NCBI GenBank assembly: GCA_002344825.1
Contig: DDUN01000055.1
Location: forward strand, 45,388-77,878
Direction of reading: 5' to 3'
Length of the DNA: 32,491 nt
DNA from: Candidatus Multiplicimicrobium inquinatum
GTDB lineage: Bacteria; Omnitrophota; Omnitrophia; Omnitrophales; Aquincolibacteriaceae
A model generated the notes under the pieces. It saw only the letters and a list, made by a program, of their open reading frames with translations, searched no databases and was not told the DNA's origin. The position numbers were made by a program, and so were the translations under genes. Shown here piece by piece: positions 14,834 to 23,088 of the stretch (its first letter is position 1; each line of letters starts with the position of its first letter).

Positions 14834-16153
14834 TTATGTTGTTGTGTAGGTTTGGAAACCTGAATAAGCTTCCATTCCGTGTTCGCCAACATCAAGCCCA
14901 CGCAATTCTTCGTGTTCGCTGACGCGGAGTCCCATGACTGTTTTCACAATCAAAAAGATGACCGTGGCAAAGATGATGGAGCCGACTGCATAAGCTACCA
15001 CACCGACAAGCTGAACCATAAAAGAATGATCAGGGTTGGTGCTAAAGATGCCGACAGCGAGTGTGCCCCAGATACCGCAAACCAAGTGCACTGAAACAGC
15101 ACCGACAGGATCGTCAATTTTCAGCTTATCGATGAAAAGTACGGAAAGCACAACCAAAGTGCCTGCAATCAATCCGATGATGATCGCGGATACGATGCCG
15201 ACGCTGTCTGCTCCGGCCGTAATACCGACGAGACCCGCCAAGCATCCGTTCAAGATCATGGAAAGATCAGGCTTTTTCTGAACAATCCAAGATGTGATCA
15301 TGGAACTGATGATACCTGCCGACGCCGCTAAGCTGGTTGTGACAAGAACGTACGAAACTGGTCCGGGATTAGCGGAAAGAACGGAACCGCCGTTAAATCC
15401 AAACCAACCGAGCCAGAGTAAAAAAGTACCAATGACGGCCAGCGGCATGCTGTGACCCATCACAGGACGAATTTTTCCGTTTACGTACTTTCCAAGACGG
15501 GGACCAAGAATGATTGCGCCAATTAAAGCAGCCCATCCGCCAACCGAGTGAACGAGTGTCGAGCCAGCGAAGTCGTAAAAGCCCATATCATTTAGCCAGC
15601 CGTAGCCCCACTTCCATGAGCCCATAATTGGGTAGGCCAAGCCAACGTAAAGCGCGGAGAAAACGAGAAAGCTGGAGAGCTTCACGCGTTCAGCTACGGC
15701 TCCTGAAACGATTGTTGCGCAAGTTGCGGCAAACATTCCCTGGAACAGAAAATCGGTCCAGTAAGTGTAGCCGGCATTGTATGCGCTTGTAACGCCCGCC
15801 TCATCGGTTGCGATTCCAAATCCGGCAAAACCGAAAAATTTACCGATGGAGAACTCTCCCGGATACATCAGATTGAAACCTATCAGGGCATAGGTTAAAA
15901 GCCCGATTGCCGGAATGACCGTATTTTTAAAGAGAATGTTGACGGTGTTCTTGGAGCGGGTGAGCCCGGCTTCAAGTGTCGCAAATCCTAAATGCATGAT
16001 GAACACCAAGAAGGTGGCCACCATCATCCAGGTGTTGTTAACCGTAAACATTTCCGCAGACACGCCGTCTTCCGCCCATCCCAATGGAGCTGCTAACCCC
16101 AAAAGCGGTAAAACGAACAAAGCGAATACAAAGCACTTCGTTCCAAGCTTCAT
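14834..16153 (-). CDS. amtB: ammonium transporter
   Basis: Inner-membrane channel for ammonia/ammonium, expected to form trimers. A signal peptide (MKLGTKCFVFALFVLPLLGL, cleavage likely after GWA) precedes about eleven hydrophobic segments. Diagnostic parts: FYDFAGSTLVHSVGGWAALI, which holds the conserved Asp and first pore His; the second pore His in VSVHLVCGIWGTLAVG; and a C-terminal tail (SEHEELRGLDVGEHGMEAY) that in other AmtBs mediates P-II binding. I chose the start at 16153 because AGGAGG lies just before it; the frame stays open for 19 more codons upstream, but these would overlap the promoter region. A sigma-54 promoter lies upstream and glnK follows. Confidence 0.96.
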   Translation of the reverse strand: MKLGTKCFVFALFVLPLLGLAAPLGWAEDGVSAEMFTVNNTWMMVATFLVFIMHLGFATLEAGLTRSKNTVNILFKNTVIPAIGLLTYALIGFNLMYPGEFSIGKFFGFAGFGIATDEAGVTSAYNAGYTYWTDFLFQGMFAATCATIVSGAVAERVKLSSFLVFSALYVGLAYPIMGSWKWGYGWLNDMGFYDFAGSTLVHSVGGWAALIGAIILGPRLGKYVNGKIRPVMGHSMPLAVIGTFLLWLGWFGFNGGSVLSANPGPVSYVLVTTSLAASAGIISSMITSWIVQKKPDLSMILNGCLAGLVGITAGADSVGIVSAIIIGLIAGTLVVLSVLFIDKLKIDDPVGAVSVHLVCGIWGTLAVGIFSTNPDHSFMVQLVGVVAYAVGSIIFATVIFLIVKTVMGLRVSEHEELRGLDVGEHGMEAYSGFQTYTTT

Positions 16154-16220
16154 TTTTTCCTCCTGTGAACTGACTGTGAAATTAACCAACCCCGACTCGA
16201 GGCTAAGCATCTAGCTATGG

Positions 16221-16235
16221 GCAGTTTCTGTGCCA
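16221..16235 (-). promoter_or_regulatory. sigma-54 (-24/-12) promoter for amtB-glnK
   Basis: On the minus strand: TGGCAC-AGAAA-CTGC, with GG and GC separated by exactly 10 bases as the sigma-54 consensus requires. Expected transcription start near 16209, giving a UTR of about 56 bases that ends in AGGAGG. Confidence 0.8.
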
Positions 16236-16300
16236 TGTTTGAAAAGTTTTTATACGTTCCTGTCTTACCTCTAGACAATCCTGTATTAAGGGTGAAATGC

Positions 16301-16333
16301 ATACATAAATGTATTTTTTATACATAAATGTAC
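16301..16333 (-). promoter_or_regulatory. tandem palindromic sites upstream of amtB, likely activator binding sites
   Basis: ATACATAAATGTAT (16301-16314) and ATACATAAATGTAC (16320-16333), centres 19 bp apart, about 98 and 117 bp upstream of the predicted amtB start site. This is the usual distance for a sigma-54 activator. The sequence is not the enteric NtrC site. Confidence 0.65.
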
Positions 16334-16515
16334 TTAAGTCAACGAAAGTCAAAAGGGACTTCCCGCCATTGCTTAACCTATCGTCTTGAGATCCGGACAC
16401 ACTTTTGAGATGGAGATCATTGTCGCCCTTTAAAAATTCATCGATCTCAGGCCCGCACGAATCCCGAACTTTGCTTTTTCATTGAATGATTATTCCTGAT
16501 TTTTGTATTCTGATC

Positions 16516-16521
16516 TATAAT
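16516..16521 (+). promoter_or_regulatory. -10 box of miaB (leaderless)
   Basis: A perfect TATAAT, 8 bases before the miaB ATG, without a Shine-Dalgarno sequence. The -35 match 17 bp upstream (TTCCTG) is weak. The rest of the 16334-16515 gap shows no gene. Confidence 0.55.
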
Positions 16522-16529
16522 TCCCGCCC

Positions 16530-17951
16530 ATGGAAAAAAGCAATAATCTAAAAACAGTGTCGATTACGACTTTCGGATGTCAAATGAATGCCTATGACAC
16601 CGAAGTGGCGTCCGGACTCCTTCAGCAAAAGGGGTATAAGATTTTTACTTTTGATGACTCCGCCGAAGTATCCGATTGGCGCGAACCCGCTCAATTGCCT
16701 GATGTCGTTCTCATGAATACCTGCTCTGTGCGCGAACACGCCGAAGATCGTGTTTTCGGGCGGCTGGGAATGCTTGGAAAAGCCAAAAATAAAAGACCGG
16801 AACTCATCATCGGATTGATGGGGTGCATGGTCGAAGAACATAAGGCTAAATTGTTTAAGCGTTTTCCGCAATTGGATTTGATGGTGGGAACGCGCAATAT
16901 CAAAGACCTTCCGATTTTAATTGAGAAGGTTGAAAAAGATCGGCGTCAGGTTTCACAAATTCAGCAAGACGGTATTTCAATTGAATATACCGATCAAATT
17001 AAGCGCGAAGGATTGTTTCATGCTTGGCTGCCAATTATGACTGGCTGCGACAAGAAATGTACTTTTTGCATCGTGCCGATTACACGAGGCGCCGAGGTTT
17101 CGATGAAGGCCCGCGATGTTTACCGCGAAGCGTCGCGTTTGGTGGGCGAAGGCGTGAAATGGATTACGCTTTTGGGACAGAATGTAAATAGCTATGATGG
17201 GTCGGATGAAAGTCGCGCATTTCAACCCCTTCAAGATATTCCGGCTTTTGAAGGACAGGGCGGTGTGCGTGTTTCTTTTCCGGAGCTTTTAGATCAGCTC
17301 TGCGGAATTGAAGGTCTAGAGCGCATTTCGTTTACGACGTCGCACCCGCATGATGCGACTGAAGAATTGTTTCAAGTGATCAAAAAAAATCCTAAAATTT
17401 CACGGCGGTTTCATTTGCCGTTGCAATCGGGTTCGGATGCTGTTTTGAAACGCATGAAGCGTTTGCACACCTTTGATGAGTACTATGCTCAATTGCAAAG
17501 ATTGCGCGAGCTTGTGCCTGATATAGCGATTACCACCGATATCATCACCGGGTTTTGTGGTGAGACAGAGTCGGATTATGAAGCGACCAAGAAAGCGATT
17601 GAAAAGGTCCGCTATGACGGCGCGTTTATTTACAAATATTCAGTGCGTCCCGGCACTCCCGCGGCAAAACTCCAAGATGATATTCCGGAAGCGGTTAAAT
17701 TGCAGCGCACGCGCGACTTGATTGAAGTTCAGAAAAAAATAACCAATGAAGTAAATCAAACATGGGTCGGTAAAACGGTTACGGCTTTTGTTGAAGAAGA
17801 TAATTCAGTGTGGCACAAAGGTCAGCTGCGGGCTCGCTCTGATCAGGATAAAAAAATTGCGTTTAACGGCGACGTGAAACTAGTGGGGCAGTTTGTGCGG
17901 GTTAAGTTGAACGAGCTTCGTAATGAAACGCTTTTCGGAGACCTTGTTTAG
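16530..17951 (+). CDS. miaB: tRNA-2-methylthio-N6-dimethylallyladenosine synthase MiaB
   Basis: Radical-SAM methylthiotransferase that adds the 2-methylthio group to i6A37, acting after MiaA. The N-terminal UPF0004 domain has the three auxiliary-cluster cysteines C17 (TTFGCQMNAYDTE), C65 (MNTCSVREHAEDR) and C99 (GLMGCM). The radical-SAM cluster cysteines C173, C177 and C180 are in GCDKKCTFCIVPITRG. The C-terminal TRAM domain covers about the last 65 residues. The length of 473 is slightly longer than many, owing to an insertion after the LLGQNVNSYDG motif. It ends 9 bases from the convergent deacetylase, with no obvious terminator between. Confidence 0.97.
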   Translation: MEKSNNLKTVSITTFGCQMNAYDTEVASGLLQQKGYKIFTFDDSAEVSDWREPAQLPDVVLMNTCSVREHAEDRVFGRLGMLGKAKNKRPELIIGLMGCMVEEHKAKLFKRFPQLDLMVGTRNIKDLPILIEKVEKDRRQVSQIQQDGISIEYTDQIKREGLFHAWLPIMTGCDKKCTFCIVPITRGAEVSMKARDVYREASRLVGEGVKWITLLGQNVNSYDGSDESRAFQPLQDIPAFEGQGGVRVSFPELLDQLCGIEGLERISFTTSHPHDATEELFQVIKKNPKISRRFHLPLQSGSDAVLKRMKRLHTFDEYYAQLQRLRELVPDIAITTDIITGFCGETESDYEATKKAIEKVRYDGAFIYKYSVRPGTPAAKLQDDIPEAVKLQRTRDLIEVQKKITNEVNQTWVGKTVTAFVEEDNSVWHKGQLRARSDQDKKIAFNGDVKLVGQFVRVKLNELRNETLFGDLV

Positions 17952-17960
17952 AGATTGTTT

Positions 17961-19085
17961 CTAGGCGTAATGCTTCATCAGGTCGGATAATTTAACGATC
18001 TGAAATCCTTCCTTTTCAAGTTTCGGAATTTCTTCCGCGATCACTTCCAGTGTGTGTTTCTTGTAGTGTCCGATTGCAATAGCAAATCCTGATTTAAGCG
18101 CCACCTGTGCTGTTTGGCGGATTTGTTTGCGGATGGGTTCACGCTCTTCAACGTTATCTAAGAAAACATCGCGCCGCAAAACAGGGATGTGAAGGTCGTG
18201 CGCGATGGGAACAACTAGACTGCGGGTGCTGGTGTAGCTGTCCAAAAAGAATAATCCGCGGCGTTTAAATTCAGGAAGAATAATCTGCATCAACCTGGGG
18301 TCGGATGTTCCCAGCGAACCCATATGGTTGTTCGCGCCGATGTGATAGGGGACAGAGTTTAGATTTTCACGGATGTGTTTTAAAACTTCGGAAGCCGGCA
18401 TGGTGTTTGTGATGAGCCCGGGCCCCGGATAAATTCCCAGTTCAGATTCAAGCGGCAAATGCAAAATAACATCCGCGCCGGTGTGTTTGCTTTTTTCGCA
18501 ATAAAAACGGGTATAACGCAGATGAGGAAGAATGGCGTAAGTAATTTTATAACCGAGTTTATCCATAACCCGGTCATAGGTGATTTCATGCCCGATATCA
18601 TCGATTACAAATGCGATCGACGGCTTGGACCAGTCAATGGTTTGAGGTGAAACAGGTTTAGGTCTCGCGGGAACTTTTCGTTCGAGACGCGGAGCTTGTC
18701 CCGGATAAGTGGTTGAGTCTTTTTCAAGAACAAGAGATTGAGGCGCCACCGAAGCCGGTTTCGGCAAAGAGGCCGAAATTGCGCGAGCGTCGCGAGGCGA
18801 TGGAACGGGCACGTCCGATTTTTTGAGAGAGGGACTCTCCGCGGATAATTTATTCTGTGATATTAGCTTGGATTGCGAGAATGCTGCTTGATAGAGCGAC
18901 CAGGTAAGCAAAGTAATCAATGCCACAGCGAGAAGCGCGGCCCATTTTCCGGACGAATTTTTAGAAGAGGAATGACCGAGAGACCTTTTAAGGACAGGTT
19001 TTTTTTTAGACATTCTTACTGTGATTTTCTGCTTAAATTTGTGTTTGGGCATTCGTTGAGTCGATTGCTTGCCCAAGACCGTCAT
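17961..19085 (-). CDS. divergent polysaccharide deacetylase (YibQ-like)
   Basis: Member of the divergent polysaccharide deacetylase family (PF04748), probably acting on cell-wall or exported glycans in the periplasm. A basic N-terminus and one transmembrane anchor (WAALLAVALITLLTWSLY) precede a Pro/Ser/Lys-rich linker of about 80 residues. The catalytic-type domain has SIAFVIDDIGHE, ITYAILPHLRYT, DVILHLPLE, NNHMGSLG and FLDSYTSTRS. The true start is uncertain: the longest frame begins at 19085, but an ATG at 19013 (MSKKKPVLKR) would give a more usual signal-anchor N-terminus. Neither has a good ribosome site. It is divergent from the gene at 19115. Confidence 0.88.
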   Translation of the reverse strand: MTVLGKQSTQRMPKHKFKQKITVRMSKKKPVLKRSLGHSSSKNSSGKWAALLAVALITLLTWSLYQAAFSQSKLISQNKLSAESPSLKKSDVPVPSPRDARAISASLPKPASVAPQSLVLEKDSTTYPGQAPRLERKVPARPKPVSPQTIDWSKPSIAFVIDDIGHEITYDRVMDKLGYKITYAILPHLRYTRFYCEKSKHTGADVILHLPLESELGIYPGPGLITNTMPASEVLKHIRENLNSVPYHIGANNHMGSLGTSDPRLMQIILPEFKRRGLFFLDSYTSTRSLVVPIAHDLHIPVLRRDVFLDNVEEREPIRKQIRQTAQVALKSGFAIAIGHYKKHTLEVIAEEIPKLEKEGFQIVKLSDLMKHYA

Positions 19086-19093
19086 GATACCAT
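19065..19093 (+). promoter_or_regulatory. candidate promoter for the gene at 19115
   Basis: TTGCTT (19065-19070), 17-bp spacer, TACCAT (19088-19093). It overlaps the 5' end of the divergent deacetylase frame. Confidence 0.4.
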
Positions 19094-19114
19094 AGCGTTA
19101 TCAAGGAAGCGAAA

Positions 19115-19660
19115 ATGAATTTAACTGACCAGTTTTATAATCAGGCTAAACTTTTTTTAAGTGATTTAAAGTCGGCGATGCCGGTGAAGGAAATTGAAGA
19201 AAAGTTCAGGGAAAAGAAAATGATAGGCTCCGGTCTTTCTTCCTCTGATTTTCAAAAGATCTATCACGCTTATTTAACCGCGCAAGTTTCGCAGCGCTGG
19301 AGTTATTGTTGCTATGATCAGCGGATTGACTCCAAAGAAATTCAGAACTTGTTTTTTAAATCCGTATTGGATCACTATGCCGCAGCCAAAGACGTTGAGA
19401 GTGCGACTCACTTCAGCGAAGCGCTTTATGCCGCTAATTCAGCACCGGAACAACATACTTTGATTTCAATTTTAACGGCCTTTTTTAAAAAAGTCGGTGC
19501 CGATGCGGGTGGTGATGTCACAGCTGAACATACGGCGGAGTTGTTTCACTGGGTTGCCGGCGTTTGGGACGGATATTGCAGTCACTTTGAAAACAGTTTC
19601 GATGATTTTTTAGCGGAGCTTCGTTTAAAGGGAACCTTATCTCAGGGGAAAAGAGGATAG
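19115..19660 (+). CDS. hypothetical protein, 181 residues
   Basis: AAGGAAG just before the ATG supports the start. The protein is soluble, largely helical and rich in aromatic residues (SQRWSYCCYDQRIDSKEIQN, FHWVAGVWDGYCSHFENSFD). There is no signal peptide and no motif I recognise. It stands between the divergent deacetylase and orn, and runs in the same direction as orn with 81 bases between. Composition resembles its neighbours, so recent transfer is not suggested. Confidence 0.75.
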   Translation: MNLTDQFYNQAKLFLSDLKSAMPVKEIEEKFREKKMIGSGLSSSDFQKIYHAYLTAQVSQRWSYCCYDQRIDSKEIQNLFFKSVLDHYAAAKDVESATHFSEALYAANSAPEQHTLISILTAFFKKVGADAGGDVTAEHTAELFHWVAGVWDGYCSHFENSFDDFLAELRLKGTLSQGKRG

Positions 19661-19741
19661 GTCTTGCCGATTTTTTTTGAGGCAAGGAACAGTTTTGAGA
19701 TATGTTTTTAAATTGTATTTAAACTTGAAGGAAAGGCTAGC

Positions 19742-20335
19742 ATGGCTGATACGAAATTGAATTCGAAGGATAACTTTGTATGGATTGATTTGGAAATGAC
19801 CGGGCTCGATCCCGATAAAGAGGTCATTATTGAAATTGCAACGATCGTGACGGACTCTCAGCTAAATATTCTCGCAGAGGGTCCTGATCTTGTTTTGCAT
19901 CAGCCCGAAATTTATCTGACGCGCATGGATGATTGGAACCGGAATCAGCACTCCAAGTCGGGGCTGATTGATGATGTTCGTAAGTCGATGATTTCTTTGG
20001 AAGCCGCTGAATCGCAGACATTAGATTTCATTAAGCAGTTTTGTGAAACCAAACAAAATCCGCTTTGCGGCAACGCGGTGCACCATGACCGCCGATTTTT
20101 GATTAAGTATATGCCGAAGATTCATGAGTTTCTGCATTACCGCCATATCGATGTCAGCACGATTAAGACTTTAGCGCAAAAATGGTACCCAAAGCAGAAA
20201 GAAGTCAAGAAGAGCACCTCGCACCGCGCTTTGTCGGATATTCGCGAATCAATCGAGGAGCTCCGCTTTTACCGCGCGAATTACTTTAAGTCCGCGGAAG
20301 AAGTCGCCGCGGCACTTGCTTCTTCTCAGGTATAA
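19742..20335 (+). CDS. orn: oligoribonuclease
   Basis: 3'-5' exoribonuclease that degrades RNAs of 2-5 nucleotides, including pGpG. It is a DEDDh exonuclease: D16 and E18 in VWIDLEMTGLDP, a middle HHDRRFLIKYMP segment with the third acidic residue, HIDVSTIKTLAQKWYP, and the final HRALSDIRESIEEL with the catalytic His and Asp. At 197 residues it is slightly longer than the E. coli enzyme (about 181) owing to extra residues at both ends. GAAAGG lies before the ATG at 19742. A HAD phosphatase gene follows after 8 bases. Confidence 0.96.
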   Translation: MADTKLNSKDNFVWIDLEMTGLDPDKEVIIEIATIVTDSQLNILAEGPDLVLHQPEIYLTRMDDWNRNQHSKSGLIDDVRKSMISLEAAESQTLDFIKQFCETKQNPLCGNAVHHDRRFLIKYMPKIHEFLHYRHIDVSTIKTLAQKWYPKQKEVKKSTSHRALSDIRESIEELRFYRANYFKSAEEVAAALASSQV

Positions 20336-20343
20336 CCCAAACT

Positions 20344-21261
20344 TTGATGAAAAACAAAAGACGGATTCAGAACCCGCTTCACAGTATTATCGCGCTGGTC
20401 TATGACTTTGACGGGACGTTGTCGCCCAATAACATGCAGGAAGATACGATTCTTGATGCGTATGGATTGAATCACGAAAAATTTTGGGCGCGGTCCAATG
20501 AGCTTGTCGTCAAACATGGTTATGAGCGGACATTAGCCTATCTCAAACTTTTCGCTTATGAAGAGCCCTTTAAAAGCAAGCCGTTGACACCGGAAGTTTT
20601 AAAATCTCTCGCGGGAAGAATTAAATATTACCCGGGTGTGAATAGCGGTTATTTCGAAGGGATTCAAAAATTCATTCAAAGCATTCCCGAGGTGAATGAA
20701 TGGGGTATTCAGGTCGAGCACTACATTATTTCAAGCGGAATGAAAGATATTTTGGACGGAACATCCATTCGTAAATATTTTAAAGAAGTTTATGCGTGTG
20801 AATATGACTACAAAGACGGCCGGCCTGTTTTTCCGAAATTAGTGATTAATGACACCAATAAGACTCAATTTTTGTTCCGCATCAATAAAGGCAAGCTCAA
20901 AATAACGGAAAGCATTAATCAGCATACACCTGAGCATGAAAGGCGAATTCCTTTCAGAAATATGATTTATGTCGGCGACGGACTGACGGATGTCCCCTCA
21001 ATGACTTTAGTTCATAAGGCGGGCGGATACGCGATCGCGGTTTATGACCCCGCGAAGAAAGTTCCCGACTCGGTGAGTGATATGGTTTCAGAAAAAAGGG
21101 CCGAGCATTTTGCTCCCGCGGATTTCCGCGGTAATTCACTTTTAGTTAAGGTTGTTCAGCGGACATTGAAGAAAATTATTCATGAGATTTCTTATGATGC
21201 CTCATCGAGAATGTCTCTCGATTGGGTCGCAAGGGAGTGTCCCCGTAATGCCTCAAAGTAA
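20344..21261 (+). CDS. HAD-superfamily phosphatase
   Basis: A haloacid dehalogenase-type hydrolase with the motif I nucleophile pair D21/D23 in VYDFDGTLSPNN, motif II serine in HYIISSGMKDIL, and motif III/IV residues in YVGDGLTDVPSM. The cap between motifs I and II is about 100 residues and helical. The substrate cannot be told. ATG codons at 20344 and 20347 are both possible. It follows orn after 8 bases and overlaps pdxH by 14 bases, so the three may form one transcript; a role in vitamin B6 phosphate metabolism is conceivable but is only inferred from position. Confidence 0.88.
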   Translation: MMKNKRRIQNPLHSIIALVYDFDGTLSPNNMQEDTILDAYGLNHEKFWARSNELVVKHGYERTLAYLKLFAYEEPFKSKPLTPEVLKSLAGRIKYYPGVNSGYFEGIQKFIQSIPEVNEWGIQVEHYIISSGMKDILDGTSIRKYFKEVYACEYDYKDGRPVFPKLVINDTNKTQFLFRINKGKLKITESINQHTPEHERRIPFRNMIYVGDGLTDVPSMTLVHKAGGYAIAVYDPAKKVPDSVSDMVSEKRAEHFAPADFRGNSLLVKVVQRTLKKIIHEISYDASSRMSLDWVARECPRNASK

Positions 21262-21922
21262 AAAAATTCATTCCGGTAATTTAAACGTGACGCACGCGCA
21301 TTTGCGACGTGATTATCAGTCCGATTTTTTTTCTGAGAAGAAAGTCGCGGGTCACCCCATGCGTCAGTTCGGTTTATGGTTTGATGAAGCCGTGAAAAAA
21401 AAGGTTCCGGACGGAAATGCTTTTGTTTTGGCAACCTCCGGAAAAAATCAGCCTTCCGCGCGTGTTTTGCTGATGAAAGCCTCTTCGAATGAGGGAATTA
21501 CTTTTTTTACGAACTATACCAGCGAAAAAGGAAAACAAATTACGATGAACCCCCATGCGGAAGCCGTCTTTTTTTGGGGAGCTTTAAACCGTCAGGTCCG
21601 CCTGAGAGGGAAGCTGTCTAAGCTTTCGCGCAAAGAGTCCGAAACTTATTTTCGTTCACGGCCTCTTGAGGCGCAGTTGGCGGCTTGCGCATCCCAGCAA
21701 AGTGCCCCGGTTCAAAGCCGGCTTTTGCTTGAAGATAAATACCTTCGGCTGCAAAAACAGTATCAAAATGAATTGCCTCCGATGCCCGAAAATTGGGGCG
21801 GATATTTGCTGAAAGTGAGCCAAGTTGAATTTTGGCAAGGACGGCCAAGCCGTTTTCATGACCGATTGCTTTACAAGAAATCAGCGCGGGGATTTTGGAA
21901 AATTACGCGGCTTCAGCCTTAA
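21248..21922 (+). CDS. pdxH: pyridoxamine/pyridoxine 5'-phosphate oxidase
   Basis: FMN enzyme that makes pyridoxal 5'-phosphate. The family features are present: an N-terminal region with HLRRDYQSDFF, FVLATSGKNQPSARVLLMKA, ITFFTNYTSEKGKQI (FMN binding), AVFFWGALNRQVRLRG, and the C-terminal signature WGGYLLKVSQVEFWQGRPSR followed by FHDRLLYKK. The start at 21248 (MPQSKK) gives 224 residues, the normal size, with GGGAG upstream; a longer frame from 21182 would sit inside the HAD gene. The next gene is 52 bases away and is not clearly linked. Confidence 0.95.
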   Translation: MPQSKKIHSGNLNVTHAHLRRDYQSDFFSEKKVAGHPMRQFGLWFDEAVKKKVPDGNAFVLATSGKNQPSARVLLMKASSNEGITFFTNYTSEKGKQITMNPHAEAVFFWGALNRQVRLRGKLSKLSRKESETYFRSRPLEAQLAACASQQSAPVQSRLLLEDKYLRLQKQYQNELPPMPENWGGYLLKVSQVEFWQGRPSRFHDRLLYKKSARGFWKITRLQP

Positions 21923-21974
21923 TCCGGTCTTAAGCCGTTTATTTTTCAGCCGATACAATTAGCCACTTAGCTAT

Positions 21975-23087
21975 ATGACAAACCGTTTTCAATCAGCCCG
22001 TGAAATTTCTAAGGTATATCACGCGCTCGCGGACCGCGAGGCGCTGCAGGGTTTTTTCCTGCAAAGCGCCTCTTCCTTACTATCCGCGGATCGATCGGCA
22101 ATTTATTATGCCGGTAAAGACGATAAGCTGTGGCTTGAATCCTGTGAGAATTTTTCCGACGAATTGGTCCCCAAGTTGTTTGCGATCGCGGAAGGAGTTC
22201 AATCTTCCGGTAAACCTTATTTTTACAAAGATTGGCTGGGGCTTCCTCTCGTAACAGGGACGTCGTGTTTGGGGGCGGTTTGCTTTCAAGCGCTGCCAGG
22301 GAAGGCATTTTCGGACGAAGACTGTGAGTTGGGGGCGTCCATTGCCATGGAATTTGCGAGCGCGCTTAAGAGTATGCGCTTGCTTGAGGACAATCTTCGC
22401 ATGGCAAGGCTTGCCGCGATCGGACAAACATCCAGTATGGTTGTTCACGAGTTGAAGAATATCCTCCAGCTTGCGCGCCTTTCTGAAGAAATGCTGGAAA
22501 TGGGTGTGAAGCAAAACAATACCAAATTCATCCAGATGGGAAATCAAAAAATTCGCCACGCGTTGAAGGAAATGGACGGGTTTATCTGGGAAATGCTCAG
22601 CTTAGCGCGCGATCAAAAGCTGGAAACGCAAAAGTTTCCGGTTGCGGATCTGTTTCAAGAGCTCTCCGTTGATTTGCAAACCAAGGCGAAGGCTTCTTCC
22701 GCGATTTTAAAGTGGACAGTTCCCGAAGGGTTTCCCGAAGTACAGGCCGATCGCAAAGCTGTTTCGCGCGCTCTTTTAAATTTGATTAAGAACGCTTTTG
22801 AGGCCCGTAAAGGAGACGCGATTACGGTGACGCTGAGCGCGGAGTCTTTGGACGCAGAGACTTATCAGATTAAAGTTGAAGACAATGGTCAAGGGATGAA
22901 TGAGGAAACGCGCGCGCGACTCTTTCAGGCGTTTTATACCACCAAGGGAGAGCGCGGTACCGGGCTTGGTTTGATGGTGGTTGAGAAAACTATTTCACTG
23001 CATCGCGGTAAAATTTGCGTCGAAAGCACACCCGGCGAGGGAACGCGCTTTTTGATTACGCTTCCGTTTCAGCCCCAGTCCGAATAA
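21975..23087 (+). CDS. orphan sensor histidine kinase (GAF-HisKA-HATPase)
   Basis: A cytoplasmic sensor kinase of 370 residues with no transmembrane segments. Residues about 1-135 look like a GAF sensor domain. The dimerisation/phosphoacceptor helix has H158 in SSMVVHELKNILQ. The ATP-binding domain shows the N box ALLNLIKNAFEAR, G1 DNGQGM, F box FQAFYTTK and G2 GTGLGLMVVEK, in the NtrB-like style. No response regulator adjoins it: pdxH is upstream and dus converges 1 base downstream. A TACAAT box at 21954-21959 may be its -10, giving a very short leader without a ribosome site. It might serve a sigma-54 activator, but the link to amtB is speculation. Confidence 0.92.
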   Translation: MTNRFQSAREISKVYHALADREALQGFFLQSASSLLSADRSAIYYAGKDDKLWLESCENFSDELVPKLFAIAEGVQSSGKPYFYKDWLGLPLVTGTSCLGAVCFQALPGKAFSDEDCELGASIAMEFASALKSMRLLEDNLRMARLAAIGQTSSMVVHELKNILQLARLSEEMLEMGVKQNNTKFIQMGNQKIRHALKEMDGFIWEMLSLARDQKLETQKFPVADLFQELSVDLQTKAKASSAILKWTVPEGFPEVQADRKAVSRALLNLIKNAFEARKGDAITVTLSAESLDAETYQIKVEDNGQGMNEETRARLFQAFYTTKGERGTGLGLMVVEKTISLHRGKICVESTPGEGTRFLITLPFQPQSE

Positions 23088-23088
23088 T

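Noticed and set aside
16380..16480. GAGAT/ATCTC repeats upstream of miaB as an operator
   Set aside because: The copies are short, irregularly spaced and not clearly symmetric.
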